Part shown: positions 12,230 through 12,254 of the stretch, piece after piece
Position numbering within the stretch: the first letter of the stretch is position 1
How the letters are laid out: each line of letters begins with the position of its first letter
Assembly (NCBI GenBank): GCA_025965735.1
Contig: JAOPWK010000107.1
Span: 1 to 12,254 of the forward strand
Origin: Frankiales bacterium
GTDB lineage: Bacteria; Actinomycetota; Actinomycetes; Mycobacteriales; SCTD01
Reading direction: 5' to 3'
DNA: 12,254 nt
The notes under the pieces: model-generated
What the model saw: the letters and a program-made list of their open reading frames with translations, nothing else
What the model was told of the DNA's origin: nothing
Database searches by the model: none
Program-made: the position numbers and the translations under genes

Positions 12230-12254
12230 AGGTCTCCTTCGCGGACCAGGCGCC
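12226..12254 (-). CDS. Possible C-terminus of the gene upstream of uppP (partial)
   Basis: The frame read from the right edge gives RLVREGDL and then TGA at 12228-12226, in GTGA overlap with the mini-ORF start. Eight residues cannot identify a gene. A coupled upstream gene would explain why uppP has no clear promoter in the 105 bases before it. Confidence 0.25.

Noticed and set aside
1..12254. CRISPR arrays, tRNA or rRNA genes, insertion sequences, attachment sites
   Set aside because: No spaced direct repeats, transposase motifs, terminal inverted repeats or RNA-gene signatures were seen on either strand.

Overview
The window is very GC-rich and gene-dense, and strongly biased to G/C at third codon positions. 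Its genes (cysteine ligase MshC of mycothiol synthesis, a TIGR03843/DUF3090/MSMEG_4193-type trio, a PAC2 protein, a WXG100 protein) are those of a mycothiol-producing actinobacterium. The layout resembles the Mycobacterium tuberculosis metH–PAC2–mshC–uppP neighbourhood (about Rv2124c–Rv2136c, from memory). Genus cannot be fixed. Nothing suggests a mobile element, prophage, CRISPR array, rRNA or tRNA.

Layout. (1) 1–2201, minus: the first 733 codons of metH, cut by the window edge just before the Rossmann part of the B12 domain. (2) 2300–4561, plus: universal stress protein, alpha/beta hydrolase and PAC2 protein, tightly coupled, ending at a perfect hairpin (4580–4608). (3) 4708–4998, minus: a lone WXG100 protein. 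(4) 5107–6330, minus: mshC. (5) 6473–7318, plus: a secreted matrixin-like zinc protease. (6) 7339–9324, minus: a PI3/4-kinase-like protein (TIGR03843), DUF3090 and a histidine phosphatase (MSMEG_4193 type), reading phosphatase to kinase. (7) 9343–11369: two divergent CorA-family transporters with 26 bp between start codons, one with a GQN and one with a GMN signature. (8) 11331–12149, minus: uppP, overlapping the second corA tail to tail, with hints of an upstream coupled gene at the right edge.

How the genes fit: metH (methionine) and mshC (cysteine to mycothiol) give a thiol/sulfur theme; uppP serves cell-wall lipid carrier recycling; the CorA pair handles divalent cations; the kinase-like/DUF3090/phosphatase trio is widely conserved but lacks an established role and is the best candidate for an undescribed system. 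The most striking non-coding pattern is a TAGGNT hexamer, matching the actinobacterial -10 box, lying exactly 6–7 bases before the start codons of metH, mshC, DUF3090 and the phosphatase gene, as in leaderless transcripts; the same hexamer precedes usp and the WXG100 gene at normal leader distance.
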